NCBI RefSeq assembly: GCF_023276435.1
Contig: NZ_JALLPO010000016.1
Coordinates: forward strand, 1-64,000
From: Sphaerisporangium perillae
Lineage (GTDB): Bacteria > Actinomycetota > Actinomycetes > Streptosporangiales > Streptosporangiaceae
Direction of reading: 5' to 3'
DNA length: 64,000 nt
The notes under the pieces are model-generated. The model saw only the letters and a list, made by a program, of their open reading frames with translations. It did no database searches and was not told the DNA's origin. Position numbers and translations under genes: made by a program. The number at the start of each line of letters is the position of its first letter. Positions within the stretch are counted from its first letter, which is position 1. Shown here piece by piece: positions 7,638 to 19,292 of this stretch.

Positions 7638-8549
7638 TCAGGAGCCGGCGTAGTCGGCGACGCGCTTGATCGCCGAAGCGTACACCTCGTCGGGATCGAG
7701 GCGCCGCAGCTCCTCGGCGAGCAGTTCGGAGGTCGGCCTGCGAGCCAGCGCGACCTGCCGGTCGGGCTGCCCCGGCCGGATGAGGGTGGCGGTGCGCGCG
7801 TCGTGCCGCTCCACCACGACCTCGCCCTCCTCAACTCGCAGGTGCACCGCCGTCAGGCCGGGCCCCTTGGACTCGGTCACCTTGATCGGGGCGCCGAGCT
7901 TCTCCGACAGCCACACCGCCAGCAGTGCGGCGCTCGGATGGCCGGGCTCGGCCTCGACGTAACCGTCCAGGACCTTGCCGACGGGCAGGTCGAACGCCGC
8001 GGCCAGCAGGCTGCGCCAGGGGGTGATGCGCGTCCAGGCCAGGTCGGTGTCGCCCGGCGTGTAGCCGTCGATCCGGCTCCTGATCGCCGCGATCGCGTCG
8101 GGCGCGGAGCGGGCGTCGGTGACGCGGCGCTGGCCGAAGGACCCGACCGGGTCCTTCCCCGGCACCTTCGGAGCGTTGCCCGGCCACCACACCACGACCG
8201 GGATGTCGGGCAGCAGGAGCGGGGCGAGCACCGAGTCGGCGTGCTCGGTCAGCTCCCCGTACAGGCGCAGCAGCACGACCTCCCCGGTGGTGAGTTCGCC
8301 GACGCGGATCTCGGCGTCCAGCCGGGTCGCCTCCTCGCGCTCCCTCGGCACCACCGCGAGGATGCGCGACGGGTGCTCGCGCGAGGCCTCGGAGGCCGCG
8401 CGCACCGCGTCGTACTGGTGGCTCTCGTCGGACACCACCACAAGGGTCAGCACCATGCCGACGGCGGGTGCTCCGACCTGGTGGCGCAGGCGGGTGAGCT
8501 GCGAGGAGATGTCAGAGGCCGTGGTCGAGCCCATGAGGAAAGTGGTCAC
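7638..8549 (-). CDS. opcA: Glucose-6-phosphate dehydrogenase assembly protein OpcA
   Basis: 303 residues from GTG 8549, which has GGGAGG four bases upstream; the ATG at 8594 lacks one. OpcA binds and allosterically activates Zwf in actinobacteria and cyanobacteria. Recognisable blocks are GAPAVGMVLTLVVV near the N-terminus, ASREHPSRILAVV, VVLRLYGEL and LLLPDIPVVVWWPGNAP. It lies 106 bases downstream of zwf, a normal arrangement, though the gap is longer than the overlap often seen. Confidence 0.93.
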   Translation of the reverse strand: MTTFLMGSTTASDISSQLTRLRHQVGAPAVGMVLTLVVVSDESHQYDAVRAASEASREHPSRILAVVPREREEATRLDAEIRVGELTTGEVVLLRLYGELTEHADSVLAPLLLPDIPVVVWWPGNAPKVPGKDPVGSFGQRRVTDARSAPDAIAAIRSRIDGYTPGDTDLAWTRITPWRSLLAAAFDLPVGKVLDGYVEAEPGHPSAALLAVWLSEKLGAPIKVTESKGPGLTAVHLRVEEGEVVVERHDARTATLIRPGQPDRQVALARRPTSELLAEELRRLDPDEVYASAIKRVADYAGS

Positions 8550-8655
8550 AGCGCCTCCCGCGTTCCGTTTGCGAGCCCCGCCCCGGCACCGCATGGCCGC
8601 GCCGGAGCGCCGCCGGGCCTCGTGGCGCCGCCGGGTCCTGCCTCGTGCACGTCGA

Positions 8656-10362
8656 TCACAGCCTCCTCCAGGCGCGGCCGTCGCGGGCCATCAGCTCGTC
8701 GGCCGACGACGGGCCGCCGGTGCCGGCGGGGTACCCCTCCGGCCTTTCCTTGCCGGCCGCCCAGAACTCCTCGATCGGGTCCATGACCTTCCACGACAGC
8801 TCCACCTCCCGCTGGTGCGGGAACAGCGGCGGGTCGCCGATGAGCACGTCCAGCAGCAGCCGCTCGTAGGCCTCGGGGGAGGACTCGAGGAACGCCTCGC
8901 CGTAGGCGAAGTCCATGTTGACGTCCCGGACCTCCATCGCCGTGCCGGGCACCTTGGACCCGAACCGCACGGTGATGCCCTCGTCGGGCTGGATGCGGAT
9001 CACCAGGGCGTTGTGCCCGAGGATCTCGGTGTCGGTCTTGCTGAACGGAAGGTGCGGCGCCCGCTGGAACACCACGGCGACCTCGGTCATCCGCCGGCCG
9101 AGCCGCTTGCCCGTGCGCAGGTAGAACGGCACGCCCGCCCAGCGCCGGTTGGCGAGTTCGAGCTTCACGGCGGCGTAGGTCTCCGTCGTGGAGTCCGGCG
9201 GGATGCCGTCCTCCTGCAGGAACCCCTTGACCGGCACGCCACCCTGCCAGCCCTCGGTGTACTGGCCCCGCGCCGTGGCCAGGCCCAGGTCCTCGGGCAG
9301 GGTGACGGCCTCCAGGACCTTCTCCTTCTCCCTGCGCAGCGGCGCCGCGCCGAAGGCCGTGGGGTCCTCCATGGCCACCAGCGCCAGCAACTGGAGCAGG
9401 TGGTTCTGGATGACGTCCCTGGCCGCGCCGATGCCGTCGTAGTAGCCGGCCCGGCCGCCGACGCCGATGTCCTCGGCCATGGTGATCTGCACGTGGTCGA
9501 CGTAGCGGCGGTTCCAGATCGGCTCGAACAGGGTGTTGGCGAACCGCAGCGCCAGGATGTTCTGGACGGTCTCCTTGCCCAGGTAGTGGTCGATGCGGAA
9601 CACCGAGTCGGGCTTGAAGGCGGAGTCGACGATGTTGTTGAGCTCGCGGGCGCTCTGCAGGTCGTGCCCGAACGGCTTCTCGATGACGATCCGGCGCCAG
9701 GCCCCCTCGGGCGGCTTGGACAGGCCGGTGCGCTTGAGCTGCTCGACGACGACCGGGAAGGCCTTCGGCGGTACCGACAGGTAGAAGGCGTAGTTGCCGC
9801 CGGTGCCCCGGGTCTCGTCGATCTCCTTCAGCGCCATGGCCAGCGCGTCGAAGGCGCCGTCGTCGTCGAAGGAGCCGGGGACGAAGTGCAGGCCCTCGCA
9901 GATCTGCTTCCAGACCTCCTCCCGGAAGGGAGTGCGGGCGTGCTCCTTGACCGCGTCGTGGGTGATCTGGGCGAAGTCCTGGTTGGCCCAGTCACGCCGG
10001 GCGAAGCCCACCAGGGAGAACCCCGGAGGCAGCAGCCCGCGGTTGCCCAGGTCGTAGATCGCGGGCAGGAGCTTGCGCCTGGCCAGGTCGCCCGTCACAC
10101 CGAAGATCACCAGCACGCAGGGGCCGGCCACCCTCGGCAGCCGCTTGTCGCGGGGGTCGCGCAGCGGGTTCGCCTCCGCGACCTCGATCGTGGTGGCGGT
10201 GCTCGCCACGGCCTGGGCCGCGGTCAGCGAGTCGTCCGGGGCGACCTTCTGCGGCTGTTCAGCCGGGATGGCGAGCTCGACCTCGTGGACCGACAAGGCA
10301 GGCGCGTTCGCCGGCCCGGTCGGATCGTAGCCGTCCGAGCCCGGCTGCTCGCTGTCGTTCAT
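8656..10362 (-). CDS. zwf: Glucose-6-phosphate 1-dehydrogenase with long N-terminal extension
   Basis: 568 residues. It oxidises glucose-6-phosphate with NADP to the lactone. Coenzyme motif GVTGDLA at 88-94, EKPFG at 228-232 and the substrate/catalytic motif RIDHYLGK at 256-263 are intact. Most Zwf proteins begin 10-25 residues before the coenzyme motif; here about 65 extra, Ala/Pro/Glu-rich residues precede the usual NPLRDPRDKRLPR start. The ATG at 10362 overlaps the pgi stop (TGATG) and has GGGAGG eight bases upstream, and no good internal start exists, so the extension is probably real. Translational coupling to pgi is expected. Confidence 0.93.
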   Translation of the reverse strand: MNDSEQPGSDGYDPTGPANAPALSVHEVELAIPAEQPQKVAPDDSLTAAQAVASTATTIEVAEANPLRDPRDKRLPRVAGPCVLVIFGVTGDLARRKLLPAIYDLGNRGLLPPGFSLVGFARRDWANQDFAQITHDAVKEHARTPFREEVWKQICEGLHFVPGSFDDDGAFDALAMALKEIDETRGTGGNYAFYLSVPPKAFPVVVEQLKRTGLSKPPEGAWRRIVIEKPFGHDLQSARELNNIVDSAFKPDSVFRIDHYLGKETVQNILALRFANTLFEPIWNRRYVDHVQITMAEDIGVGGRAGYYDGIGAARDVIQNHLLQLLALVAMEDPTAFGAAPLRREKEKVLEAVTLPEDLGLATARGQYTEGWQGGVPVKGFLQEDGIPPDSTTETYAAVKLELANRRWAGVPFYLRTGKRLGRRMTEVAVVFQRAPHLPFSKTDTEILGHNALVIRIQPDEGITVRFGSKVPGTAMEVRDVNMDFAYGEAFLESSPEAYERLLLDVLIGDPPLFPHQREVELSWKVMDPIEEFWAAGKERPEGYPAGTGGPSSADELMARDGRAWRRL

Positions 10363-11993
10363 CAAACCTCCCGTGCGGCGGTGAGCAGGTGCCGGACACC
10401 GGCCTCGCGATCTGTCAGATGCAGGCGGACGACCGGACGCCCCCGCTGGCGCAAGGCGTCCAGGTCGCCGAGTGCCTGGGCCAGCTCCAGCCTGCCCAGG
10501 GTGTACGGCTTGCCCGGGACCTCGAGGTCTTCTTCCACGGCACCGGTGATCTGCAGGAAGACGCCGTTCTGCGGACCTCCCTTGTGGTACTGGCCGGTGG
10601 AGTGCAGGTAGCGGGGACCCCAGCCGAAGGTGACCGGCCGCTCGGTCCTGACCGAGAGCAGCCCTTGCAGGCTGGCTGGGTCGTGCGCCGCCCAGATGTC
10701 GGTGATCTCCTCGAAGGACGCCTCCTCGGGGACCGGCACGTCGAAGGCGGCCTCGCGGTCGAGGAAGGCCAGGATCGCCAGGTATCCCCGCTCGGGGATG
10801 CTCTCGAGCAGCATGGTGAAGACGTCGGAGAGGTCCCTGACGTGCTCGGGGATGTCGCCGTACACCGCCACGGGACCGTCGACGATCACCGGGGCGCCGG
10901 TCGGCAGCGGGCCGTCGCCGGCCTCGCGCAGGATGCGCGCGGTGTTCTCCTTGGACTCGGCGACGTTCGGCTGGTCGAAGGGGTTGATGCCGAGCATCCG
11001 CCCGACGATGGCCGTGGCGTACTCCCAGACGAGGAACTGCGCGCCGAGCGGGCCCTCGACCTGCACGCCGCCCTCGGTGTCGATGCCCGCGATGAACTCG
11101 TCGGGGGCGTCGGTGGGGTCGATGCCGACGACCGGCAGGACGCCCTTGCCCTGCTTGCCGGTGGACTCGGCGATCAGCTGCTCGGTCCAGTCGGGCAGCC
11201 CGTTGATCTCGGAGAGGCTGTCGTCCAGCAGCAGCTTGTCGCGGCCTGCCAGGGCCGCCGCGCCGATCGCCGCGCCGAGCTCCAGCCCGGGGTTGCCCTC
11301 GGTCTCGGCGAGGCTCGGGCGCACCTCCTCGGCCTGGTCGAGCAGCCGCGCCACATCGGCTCCGGCCAGCGCGCTCGGCACAAGGCCGAACGCGGTGAGC
11401 GCGCTGTAGCGGCCTCCGACGTTGGGGTCGGCGAGGATCACGGGGTACCCGGACTCGATCGCGGTCTGCTCCAGCGGCGAGCCGGGGTCGGTGACGACGA
11501 CGATGCGGTCGGCCGGGTCGATGCCGGCGTCGCGGAAGGCCTTCTCGTAGATGCGCCGGTGGCTGTCGGTCTCGACGGTCGAGCCGCTCTTGCTGGACAC
11601 CACCACGACGGTCTGGCCCAGCCGGTCGGCGAGCGCCCGCCGCACCTGGCCGGGGTCGGTGGTGTCCAGGACGGTCAGCGGCACGTCGAAGGTGGCGCAG
11701 ATCACCTCGGGGGCCAGCGAGGAGCCGCCCATGCCGGAGAGCACCACGTGTTCCAGCCCTTCGGCCTGGACGCGCTCGACCAGCTTGCCGATCTCGGGGA
11801 GCAGTTCGCGAGAGGTGACCGGGAGGTTCAGCCAGCCGAGCCGGAGCTTGGCCTCCTCCTCGGCCTCCGGCCCCCACAGGCTGGGGTCGCCGGCGGCCAG
11901 CGCCTGTGGCACGCCCTCTTCGACGAGCTTCCGCACGGCCGCCGAGGCCTGCTCGGCTACCGCCTCGTCACCGAACGTTACGGACATATCCAT
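10362..11993 (-). CDS. pgi: Glucose-6-phosphate isomerase
   Basis: 543 residues, typical of the bacterial enzyme that interconverts glucose-6-phosphate and fructose-6-phosphate. Phosphate-binding GMGGSSLAPE at 88-97 and SKSGSTVETD at 134-143 are present, as are LGINPFDQPNV and the C-terminal catalytic lysine region. Starts at ATG 11993; ATG 11987 two codons on is equally usable, with GAGGAG upstream of both. Its presence between tal and zwf lets the operon cycle fructose-6-phosphate back into the oxidative branch. Confidence 0.93.
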   Translation of the reverse strand: MDMSVTFGDEAVAEQASAAVRKLVEEGVPQALAAGDPSLWGPEAEEEAKLRLGWLNLPVTSRELLPEIGKLVERVQAEGLEHVVLSGMGGSSLAPEVICATFDVPLTVLDTTDPGQVRRALADRLGQTVVVVSSKSGSTVETDSHRRIYEKAFRDAGIDPADRIVVVTDPGSPLEQTAIESGYPVILADPNVGGRYSALTAFGLVPSALAGADVARLLDQAEEVRPSLAETEGNPGLELGAAIGAAALAGRDKLLLDDSLSEINGLPDWTEQLIAESTGKQGKGVLPVVGIDPTDAPDEFIAGIDTEGGVQVEGPLGAQFLVWEYATAIVGRMLGINPFDQPNVAESKENTARILREAGDGPLPTGAPVIVDGPVAVYGDIPEHVRDLSDVFTMLLESIPERGYLAILAFLDREAAFDVPVPEEASFEEITDIWAAHDPASLQGLLSVRTERPVTFGWGPRYLHSTGQYHKGGPQNGVFLQITGAVEEDLEVPGKPYTLGRLELAQALGDLDALRQRGRPVVRLHLTDREAGVRHLLTAAREV

Positions 11994-12134
11994 CCTAAAG
12001 TTTTCTCCTCGCGAGGGCCGGCCGGCGGATGCCTTCCGTGCCGGGCGCCGCTCGGGTGCCCGGCCGGCCGGGTTGCGGGCCCGGCCGGCTCATGAACGCC
12101 GGCCGGCCTGCCTTGGATCCAGGGGAGATGCCCG

Positions 12135-13244
12135 TCAGCCGGCCTTGGCCAGCTCCGACTCGACCGTCGTGAGCAGCTCCTTCCAGGAGACGATGAACTT
12201 GTCCACGCCTTCCTCCTCCAATGCCCGCACGACGTCGTCGTAGTCGACGCCCACCTGCTTCAGTGCGGCCATGGTGTCCCATGCCTCCTCGTAGCGCGAT
12301 CGCACGGTGTCGCCGTCGATGGCGCCGTGGTCGGCGACCGCGTCGAGGGTCTTCTCCGGCATGGTGTTGACCGTGCCGGCCGTCACCAGCTGGTCGACGT
12401 ACATGGTGTCGGGGTAGGCGGGGTTCTTGACGCCGGTGGACGCCCACAGCGGGCGCTGCGGGTGGGCTCCGGCGGCCTTCAGGGCCTCCCAGCGCGGGCC
12501 GGCGACGACCTCCTCGTAGGCGGCGAACGCCAGGCGCGCGTTGGCGATCGCGGCCTTGCCCCGCAGCTCGAGCGCCTCGGGCGTGCCGATCTTCTCCAGC
12601 CGCTTGTCGATCTCGGTGTCGAAGCGGCTGACGAAGAACGACGCCACGGACTCGATCTTCGACAGGTCCAGGCCGGCGGCCTTCGCGCGCTCCAGGCCGG
12701 TGAGCCAGGCCTCCAGCACCGCGCGGTAGCGCTCCAGGGAGAAGATCAGCGTGACGTTGACGCTGATGCCCTCCGAGAGCGCCTGGGTGATCGCCGGCAG
12801 GCTCTCGACGGTCGCCGGGATCTTGATGTGCACGTTCGGGCGGTCCACCAGCCACCACAGCGCCCTGGCCTCGGCGACCGTCTTCTCGGCGGTGTCGGTG
12901 GCAAGGCGCGGGTCCACCTCGATGGACACCCGGCCGTCCACGCCGCCGGTCGCGTCGAATACGGGACGCAGCACGTCGGCGGCCCAGCGGATGTCATAGG
13001 TCGTGATGGCCCTGACCGCCTCGCCCACGTCCACACCGCGTACCGACAGGTCGCGGAGCTGGCCGTTGTAGGCGTCGCCCTTGCTGAGCGCGGAGGCGAA
13101 GATCGTCGGGTTGGACGTCACGCCGACGACGTGCTTGTCGCGGACCAGCGCTTCGAGATTGCCGCTGCGCAGGCGCTCGCGGCTGATGTCGTCGAGCCAG
13201 ATCGACACGCCCTGGTCGGTCAGGCGCTTCAGATTTTCACTCAT
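12135..13244 (-). CDS. tal: Transaldolase
   Basis: 369 residues, the actinobacterial long form. It transfers dihydroxyacetone units between sugar phosphates in the non-oxidative pentose phosphate branch. GVTSNPTIF at 41-49 is the family signature and Lys141 in NVHIKIPAT forms the Schiff base. The gene begins 12 bases after the tkt stop codon, so the two are co-transcribed. The 141-base gap to pgi is packed with CCGGCCGG-type short inverted repeats that may form attenuating hairpins. Confidence 0.95.
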   Translation of the reverse strand: MSENLKRLTDQGVSIWLDDISRERLRSGNLEALVRDKHVVGVTSNPTIFASALSKGDAYNGQLRDLSVRGVDVGEAVRAITTYDIRWAADVLRPVFDATGGVDGRVSIEVDPRLATDTAEKTVAEARALWWLVDRPNVHIKIPATVESLPAITQALSEGISVNVTLIFSLERYRAVLEAWLTGLERAKAAGLDLSKIESVASFFVSRFDTEIDKRLEKIGTPEALELRGKAAIANARLAFAAYEEVVAGPRWEALKAAGAHPQRPLWASTGVKNPAYPDTMYVDQLVTAGTVNTMPEKTLDAVADHGAIDGDTVRSRYEEAWDTMAALKQVGVDYDDVVRALEEEGVDKFIVSWKELLTTVESELAKAG

Positions 13245-13256
13245 GACTAAGGTTCC

Positions 13257-15368
<2,112 letters not shown>

Positions 15369-15780
15369 CTGCTCGGTCTCCTATTGTCATTGGCGCCGGT
15401 TCGGCTCGCGCCCGTCCGGTCTGGTCTTCCTCCCCACACCGGACCTTAATGGGTCGATCCCCCCACCGTAGATGCATCCCATGTCCGGGGATGCGGCCGG
15501 GGAATGCGGCGCTCGCGTCCTTACAACCTTGCCCTATGGACGCGGTCTGGAACGTGATCCTCCCCACGGGCCACGGACCGGGCCATCGGTGCGCCGACGG
15601 GCCGTTCACCAGCGAGGATGAGCGCCTGATCGAGCCACCCGCTCACGCGGCATTCGCCCCCGATGCCGGGACCGGACACTCCCCGCACTACAGTGAGTCC
15701 TCAGCGTTGGCTCATGCCCGCAATCACGGATCCGCTCTAATCAGAGGTTACGCGTTGACCCCGCACCCGCTGGAAGCGCC
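15369..15780. other. 412-bp divergent intergenic region tkt / ctaB
   Basis: No convincing gene is seen; a 111-codon frame on the plus strand from 15449 has no coding character or ribosome binding site. The region must hold promoters for both operons. Possible -10 boxes are TAAGGT on the minus strand (15443-15448) for tkt and TACAGT on the plus strand (15689-15694) for ctaB; neither has a good -35. Confidence 0.5.
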
Positions 15781-16716
15781 TTGACGGTGCTGACGCCCAA
15801 GCCACCGACGGCCTCGCTCTCGGCCGCGCGCCGATCGACGCTCGCCACCGTGCGGGCCTACGTCGCGCTGACCAAGCCGCGGATCATCGAACTGCTGCTG
15901 ATCACGACGCTCCCGGTGATGTTCCTCGCCGCCCACGGCCTGCCTCCTTTGTGGACCGCCGTGGCCACTCTTGTCTTCGGTACCCTCTCGGCGGGCAGCG
16001 CCAACGCGCTGAACTGCTACATCGACCGGGACATCGACGCCACCATGCGCCGCACCCGGCGCCGCCCGCTGGCGATGCACGAGGTCACACCGAGGAACGC
16101 GCTGATCTTCGGCGTCGTGCTCGGCGTGCTGTCCACCCTCGGGCTCGGCCTGACCGTGAACTGGGTGGCGGCGGGGCTCTCGCTCGCCGCGATCCTGTTC
16201 TACGTCTTCGTCTACTCCATGCTGCTCAAGCGCCGCACCTCGCAGAACGTCGTCTGGGGCGGCATCGCGGGCTGCATGCCCGTGCTGATCGGCTGGGCCG
16301 GCATCACCGGGCGGATCGACTGGGCACCGGTGGTCCTGTTCGGCGTGGTGTTCTTCTGGACGCCCCCGCACACCTGGACCCTCGCCATGCGCTACCGCGA
16401 GGACTACGCCGCCGCCAAGGTGCCCATGCTGCCGGTGGTCGCCGGCGAGCGCCGGGTCGTGCTGGAGAGCGTCGCCTACACCTGGGCGACCGTGCTGTGC
16501 TCCCTGCTGCTGTGGCCGGTCGCCGGCACCACGCCGTTCTACGCGGTAGTGGCCGCCGCCCTCGGCGCCATGTGCCTGTGGGAGGTCTACCGCCTGCTGG
16601 GCCGCCTGAATGCCGGCAAGACCGGCGTCGCGCTTCGTCCCATGCGCTTCTTCCACTGGTCCAACGCCTACCTGGCGCTGCTCTTCCTCGCCGTGGCGGT
16701 CGACTCCCTGCTGTGA
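15781..16716 (+). CDS. ctaB: Protohaem IX farnesyltransferase (haem O synthase)
   Basis: 311 residues, a UbiA-type membrane prenyltransferase adding a farnesyl group to haem B. The prenyl-diphosphate/Mg site is [15 protein letters not shown] around residues 77-92, the second conserved block is [11 protein letters not shown], and about nine membrane segments are apparent. Starts at TTG 15781 with GGAAG six bases upstream. Divergent from tkt, as in other actinomycetes. Its product is the substrate of CtaA, encoded 6 kb away, for cytochrome aa3 assembly. Confidence 0.93.
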   Translation: MTVLTPKPPTASLSAARRSTLATVRAYVALTKPRIIELLLITTLPVMFLAAHGLPPLWTAVATLVFGTLSAGSANALNCYIDRDIDATMRRTRRRPLAMHEVTPRNALIFGVVLGVLSTLGLGLTVNWVAAGLSLAAILFYVFVYSMLLKRRTSQNVVWGGIAGCMPVLIGWAGITGRIDWAPVVLFGVVFFWTPPHTWTLAMRYREDYAAAKVPMLPVVAGERRVVLESVAYTWATVLCSLLLWPVAGTTPFYAVVAAALGAMCLWEVYRLLGRLNAGKTGVALRPMRFFHWSNAYLALLFLAVAVDSLL

Positions 16717-16872
16717 GCCCGGGCGGGCGTCCGGGCGGGACGAAGGCGGGGCGGCCTTCCGAAATCGTGCCCGTATCTGACTGTTTCGGTCATCCTATGT
16801 GTGATCGTCCGGCAGAATGATCAGTCGTGTGCCGCCCGGCAGGCGGGTGGCGTCGACGAGGGGACCGACCGC

Positions 16873-17352
16873 ATGCGCAGGACAACCAAGACCATTCTCC
16901 TGGCCGCCGCACTGTCGATCGGGGGAGTCATCGCCAACCCTGCGTACGCGGTCGCCGCGGCGCACAGCCCCGAAGGGGTGTGCGGCTCGGGGTTCGCCCG
17001 GGTCGCGGACAGCAAGCGCGCGGTGAAGACCCCGTCCGGCCAGGTGTTCGGCTACGTCTACCTGATGTACAACCGCAGGACCGGCTACAACTGCGTGACC
17101 ACGATCAAGACGTCGTACGTCGGCACCGCGACCATGACCAGCGCCACGCTGATGACGCAGACGAAGCGCATCAAGGACGAGCCTGCACGCACCAACAAGA
17201 AGACCGACAACCGCAAGTACAAGTACTACGCGGGCCCGGTGAAGCTGTACGCCAAGGGGTTCTGCGTCAAGTACTCCGGCACGATCGCGGACACGCGGCC
17301 CCAGGGGGAGATCGCCTCTGGTGGCCGCTCCGCTTGGGGCAACTGCGGCTGA
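16873..17352 (+). CDS. Secreted spore-associated protein A-like protein
   Basis: 159 residues. MRRTTKTILLAAALSIGG followed by NPAYA is a Sec signal peptide, cleaved after AYA near residue 27. The mature chain has four cysteines and the pattern GVCGSGFARV...YLMYNRRTGYNCVTTI...YYAGPV...CVKYSGTI, which matches my recollection of SapA, a Streptomyces spore-coat-associated protein of unknown mechanism. ATG 16873 is chosen because the upstream in-frame GTG at 16801 would bury the signal peptide. Single-gene unit followed by a strong terminator. Confidence 0.7.
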   Translation: MRRTTKTILLAAALSIGGVIANPAYAVAAAHSPEGVCGSGFARVADSKRAVKTPSGQVFGYVYLMYNRRTGYNCVTTIKTSYVGTATMTSATLMTQTKRIKDEPARTNKKTDNRKYKYYAGPVKLYAKGFCVKYSGTIADTRPQGEIASGGRSAWGNCG

Positions 17353-17367
17353 TCGGCCGACACCCGG

Positions 17368-17404
17368 CGGCCGCCCCGCGCTCGGTGAGAGCGCGGGGCG
17401 GCCG
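17368..17404 (+). terminator. Rho-independent terminator of the SapA-like gene
   Basis: A 16-bp perfect GC stem (17368-17383 with 17389-17404) with GGTGA loop, followed by TTT. It lies 16 bases after the stop codon and also separates the gene from the convergent oxidoreductase. Confidence 0.85.
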
Positions 17405-17536
17405 TTTCTCATGTGCGCCCGCCAGGAGGATCCGGCCGCCCGGGAGAACGCGTTCATCGCCGAGCACGGGTACGGCAAGGGACCTTCGCCCCGCGACGGG
17501 CGAATCACCGAAACTCACTGACGTCTCGGTGAACGG

Positions 17537-18979
17537 TCAGCGTCCCGAGATGAGGTTCGCCACGCGGGCGTAGGCCGACGTGCGGCCCATCTGGGCGTTC
17601 TCGTGGCGGTCGGCCGCGCGGAACAGCGCGTAGATCGCCTGCACGCCCATCCAGCGCAGCGGCTCCGGCTCCCACTGGCGCACCTGGCGGCCCACCCACG
17701 GCAGCCGGGTCAGCTCGGTGTCGCGCCGCAGCACCAGGTCGCGGAGCGTGCGACCGGCGAGGTTGGTCGTGGTGACGCCGCTGCCGACGTACCCGCCGGC
17801 CCAGCCGAGACCGGTGGCGTGGTCCAGGTGGACGGTCGAGCACCAGTCGCGGGGCACTCCAAGGACGCCGCACCACGAATGCTGGATCCTCGCCCCGGCG
17901 GTCGCGGGGAGCAGCGTGGTCATGATCTTGTAGAGCGCCGCGACGGTCTGCGGCTGGGTGGCGCCCCGCACGTCGGTGCGCGACCCGAAGCGGTAGGGCA
18001 CGCCGCGCCCGCCGATGGCGATGCGGCCGTCGGCGGTCCGCTGGGCGTAGCAGTAGGCGTGCGCCTCGTCGCCCAGCAGCTCGTAGTCCTTCAGGCCGAT
18101 TCGCTCCCACACCTCCTCGCCGAGCGGCTCGGTGACGATCATCGAGCTGTTCATCGGAAGCCACTGGCGGCGCTGTCCCCGGATGCTCGCGGTGAAGCCC
18201 TCGGTGGCGCGGATGACGTACTCGGCGGTGACGGTGCCCTGGTCGGTGACCGCGGCCGCCCTGCCCGCCTCGCCCACCGCGCCGGCGTCGCGCGGCCGGA
18301 TCTCGGTGACCGTGGTGCCCTCGAAGACGTCCACCCCGAGGTCCGTCACGGCGCGCGCGAGGCCGACCGCCAGCTTGGCCGGCTGGATGCGCGCGCAGTG
18401 CGGGCTGTAGGCGGCCGACAGCGTCCCCGCCGTGCGGATGCGCTCCTCCCGCTCCTCCCTGGTCAGCAGGCGCATGTCCTCCTCGGCGAAGCCCCAGGTG
18501 CGCAGGTCGGCGAGCTCGGCGTGCAGGCGGCGGTTCTGGGCGGGGTTGGTGGCGACGTGGAGGAGTCCGCCCTTGTGGATGTCGGCGTCGATGCCCTCGG
18601 CACGTGTGACCTCGATCACCTCGTCCACCGCGGCGAACATCGCGTGCTGGAGGTCGATCATCGCCTGTCGCCCGCGTGCGGCCGCGTGCCGCCTGCGCGA
18701 CCCGGCGAACTCGGCCGACAGCCAGCCGCCGTTGCGCCCCGAGGCCCCGAAGCCGGCGAACTCCTTCTCAAGGATCGCGATCCGCAGGTCCGGCTGCGCC
18801 TTCTTCAGGTAGTAGGCCGTCCACATGCCGGTGTAGCCGCCGCCCACGATCGCCACGTCGTAGTCACGCGACCCGGGCAGCGCGGCGCGGCGCCGCGGGA
18901 CACCGATCTGCCGGTACCAGAACGAGACTCCGCCGTTGGCGAAGTCGTCGGTCACGGGGGTGCCGTTCAAGCCGTTCAT
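17537..18979 (-). CDS. FAD-dependent amine/amino-acid oxidoreductase (DAO/PuuB-like)
   Basis: 480 residues from ATG 18979, which has GGAGGAG four bases upstream. The FAD dinucleotide motif VAIVGGGYTG lies at 42-51 and the family block SGRNGGW follows near residue 80. The organisation (DadA-like fold, long C-terminal domain with GWAGGYVGSGV) resembles gamma-glutamylputrescine oxidoreductase and related amine oxidases. Substrate not predictable; no polyamine genes are adjacent. It is a single-gene unit, convergent with the SapA-like gene. Confidence 0.75.
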   Translation of the reverse strand: MNGLNGTPVTDDFANGGVSFWYRQIGVPRRRAALPGSRDYDVAIVGGGYTGMWTAYYLKKAQPDLRIAILEKEFAGFGASGRNGGWLSAEFAGSRRRHAAARGRQAMIDLQHAMFAAVDEVIEVTRAEGIDADIHKGGLLHVATNPAQNRRLHAELADLRTWGFAEEDMRLLTREEREERIRTAGTLSAAYSPHCARIQPAKLAVGLARAVTDLGVDVFEGTTVTEIRPRDAGAVGEAGRAAAVTDQGTVTAEYVIRATEGFTASIRGQRRQWLPMNSSMIVTEPLGEEVWERIGLKDYELLGDEAHAYCYAQRTADGRIAIGGRGVPYRFGSRTDVRGATQPQTVAALYKIMTTLLPATAGARIQHSWCGVLGVPRDWCSTVHLDHATGLGWAGGYVGSGVTTTNLAGRTLRDLVLRRDTELTRLPWVGRQVRQWEPEPLRWMGVQAIYALFRAADRHENAQMGRTSAYARVANLISGR

Positions 18980-19279
18980 ACTTCTCCTCCACCGGCCGCG
19001 TGACCGGGGTCGTGCTTGGCTAAACCGACACACAGCCTACTTTCGGGCGATTCCCTGCTGGGTCTGCCTGCCACCCGGCGCGATGAGTCCGTTTGAAAGG
19101 CAGAGAAGTGCGTCACTTGCGGAGGTGTGGGAGGGTTGTCACGGGGGAAGACCTGAAGGCTCGGGACCGGGTCGGTGCGGGGTGGTGCGGTGATCACGAG
19201 GGGCGAGCCGTACGGGCATGGCGGTCGCCGGCCATGCGAGGCGCGCGGGAGCGTGGCGGACAGGCCGTGGCGGGTCGAT

Positions 19280-19285
19280 TACGCT
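19280..19285 (+). promoter_or_regulatory. -10 box TACGCT of leaderless prsW-like transcript
   Basis: TACGCT fits TANNNT and ends seven bases before ATG 19293, the spacing seen at other leaderless genes in this window. Confidence 0.5.
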
Positions 19286-19292
19286 CGCGACC

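Noticed and set aside
8656-11877. A single 1073-codon minus-strand open frame
   Set aside because: Only its last 568 codons are zwf; the rest is the out-of-frame shadow of pgi and is Arg/Gly/Pro-rich with no domain.
12005-12134. CCGGCCGG-rich gap between pgi and tal as a small RNA gene
   Set aside because: Several short inverted repeats exist but no promoter or single stable fold stands out; more likely weak attenuating hairpins.
15449-15784. 111-codon plus-strand frame in the tkt/ctaB gap
   Set aside because: No ribosome binding site, no hydrophobic or domain pattern, and poor third-position GC bias; probably a promoter region.
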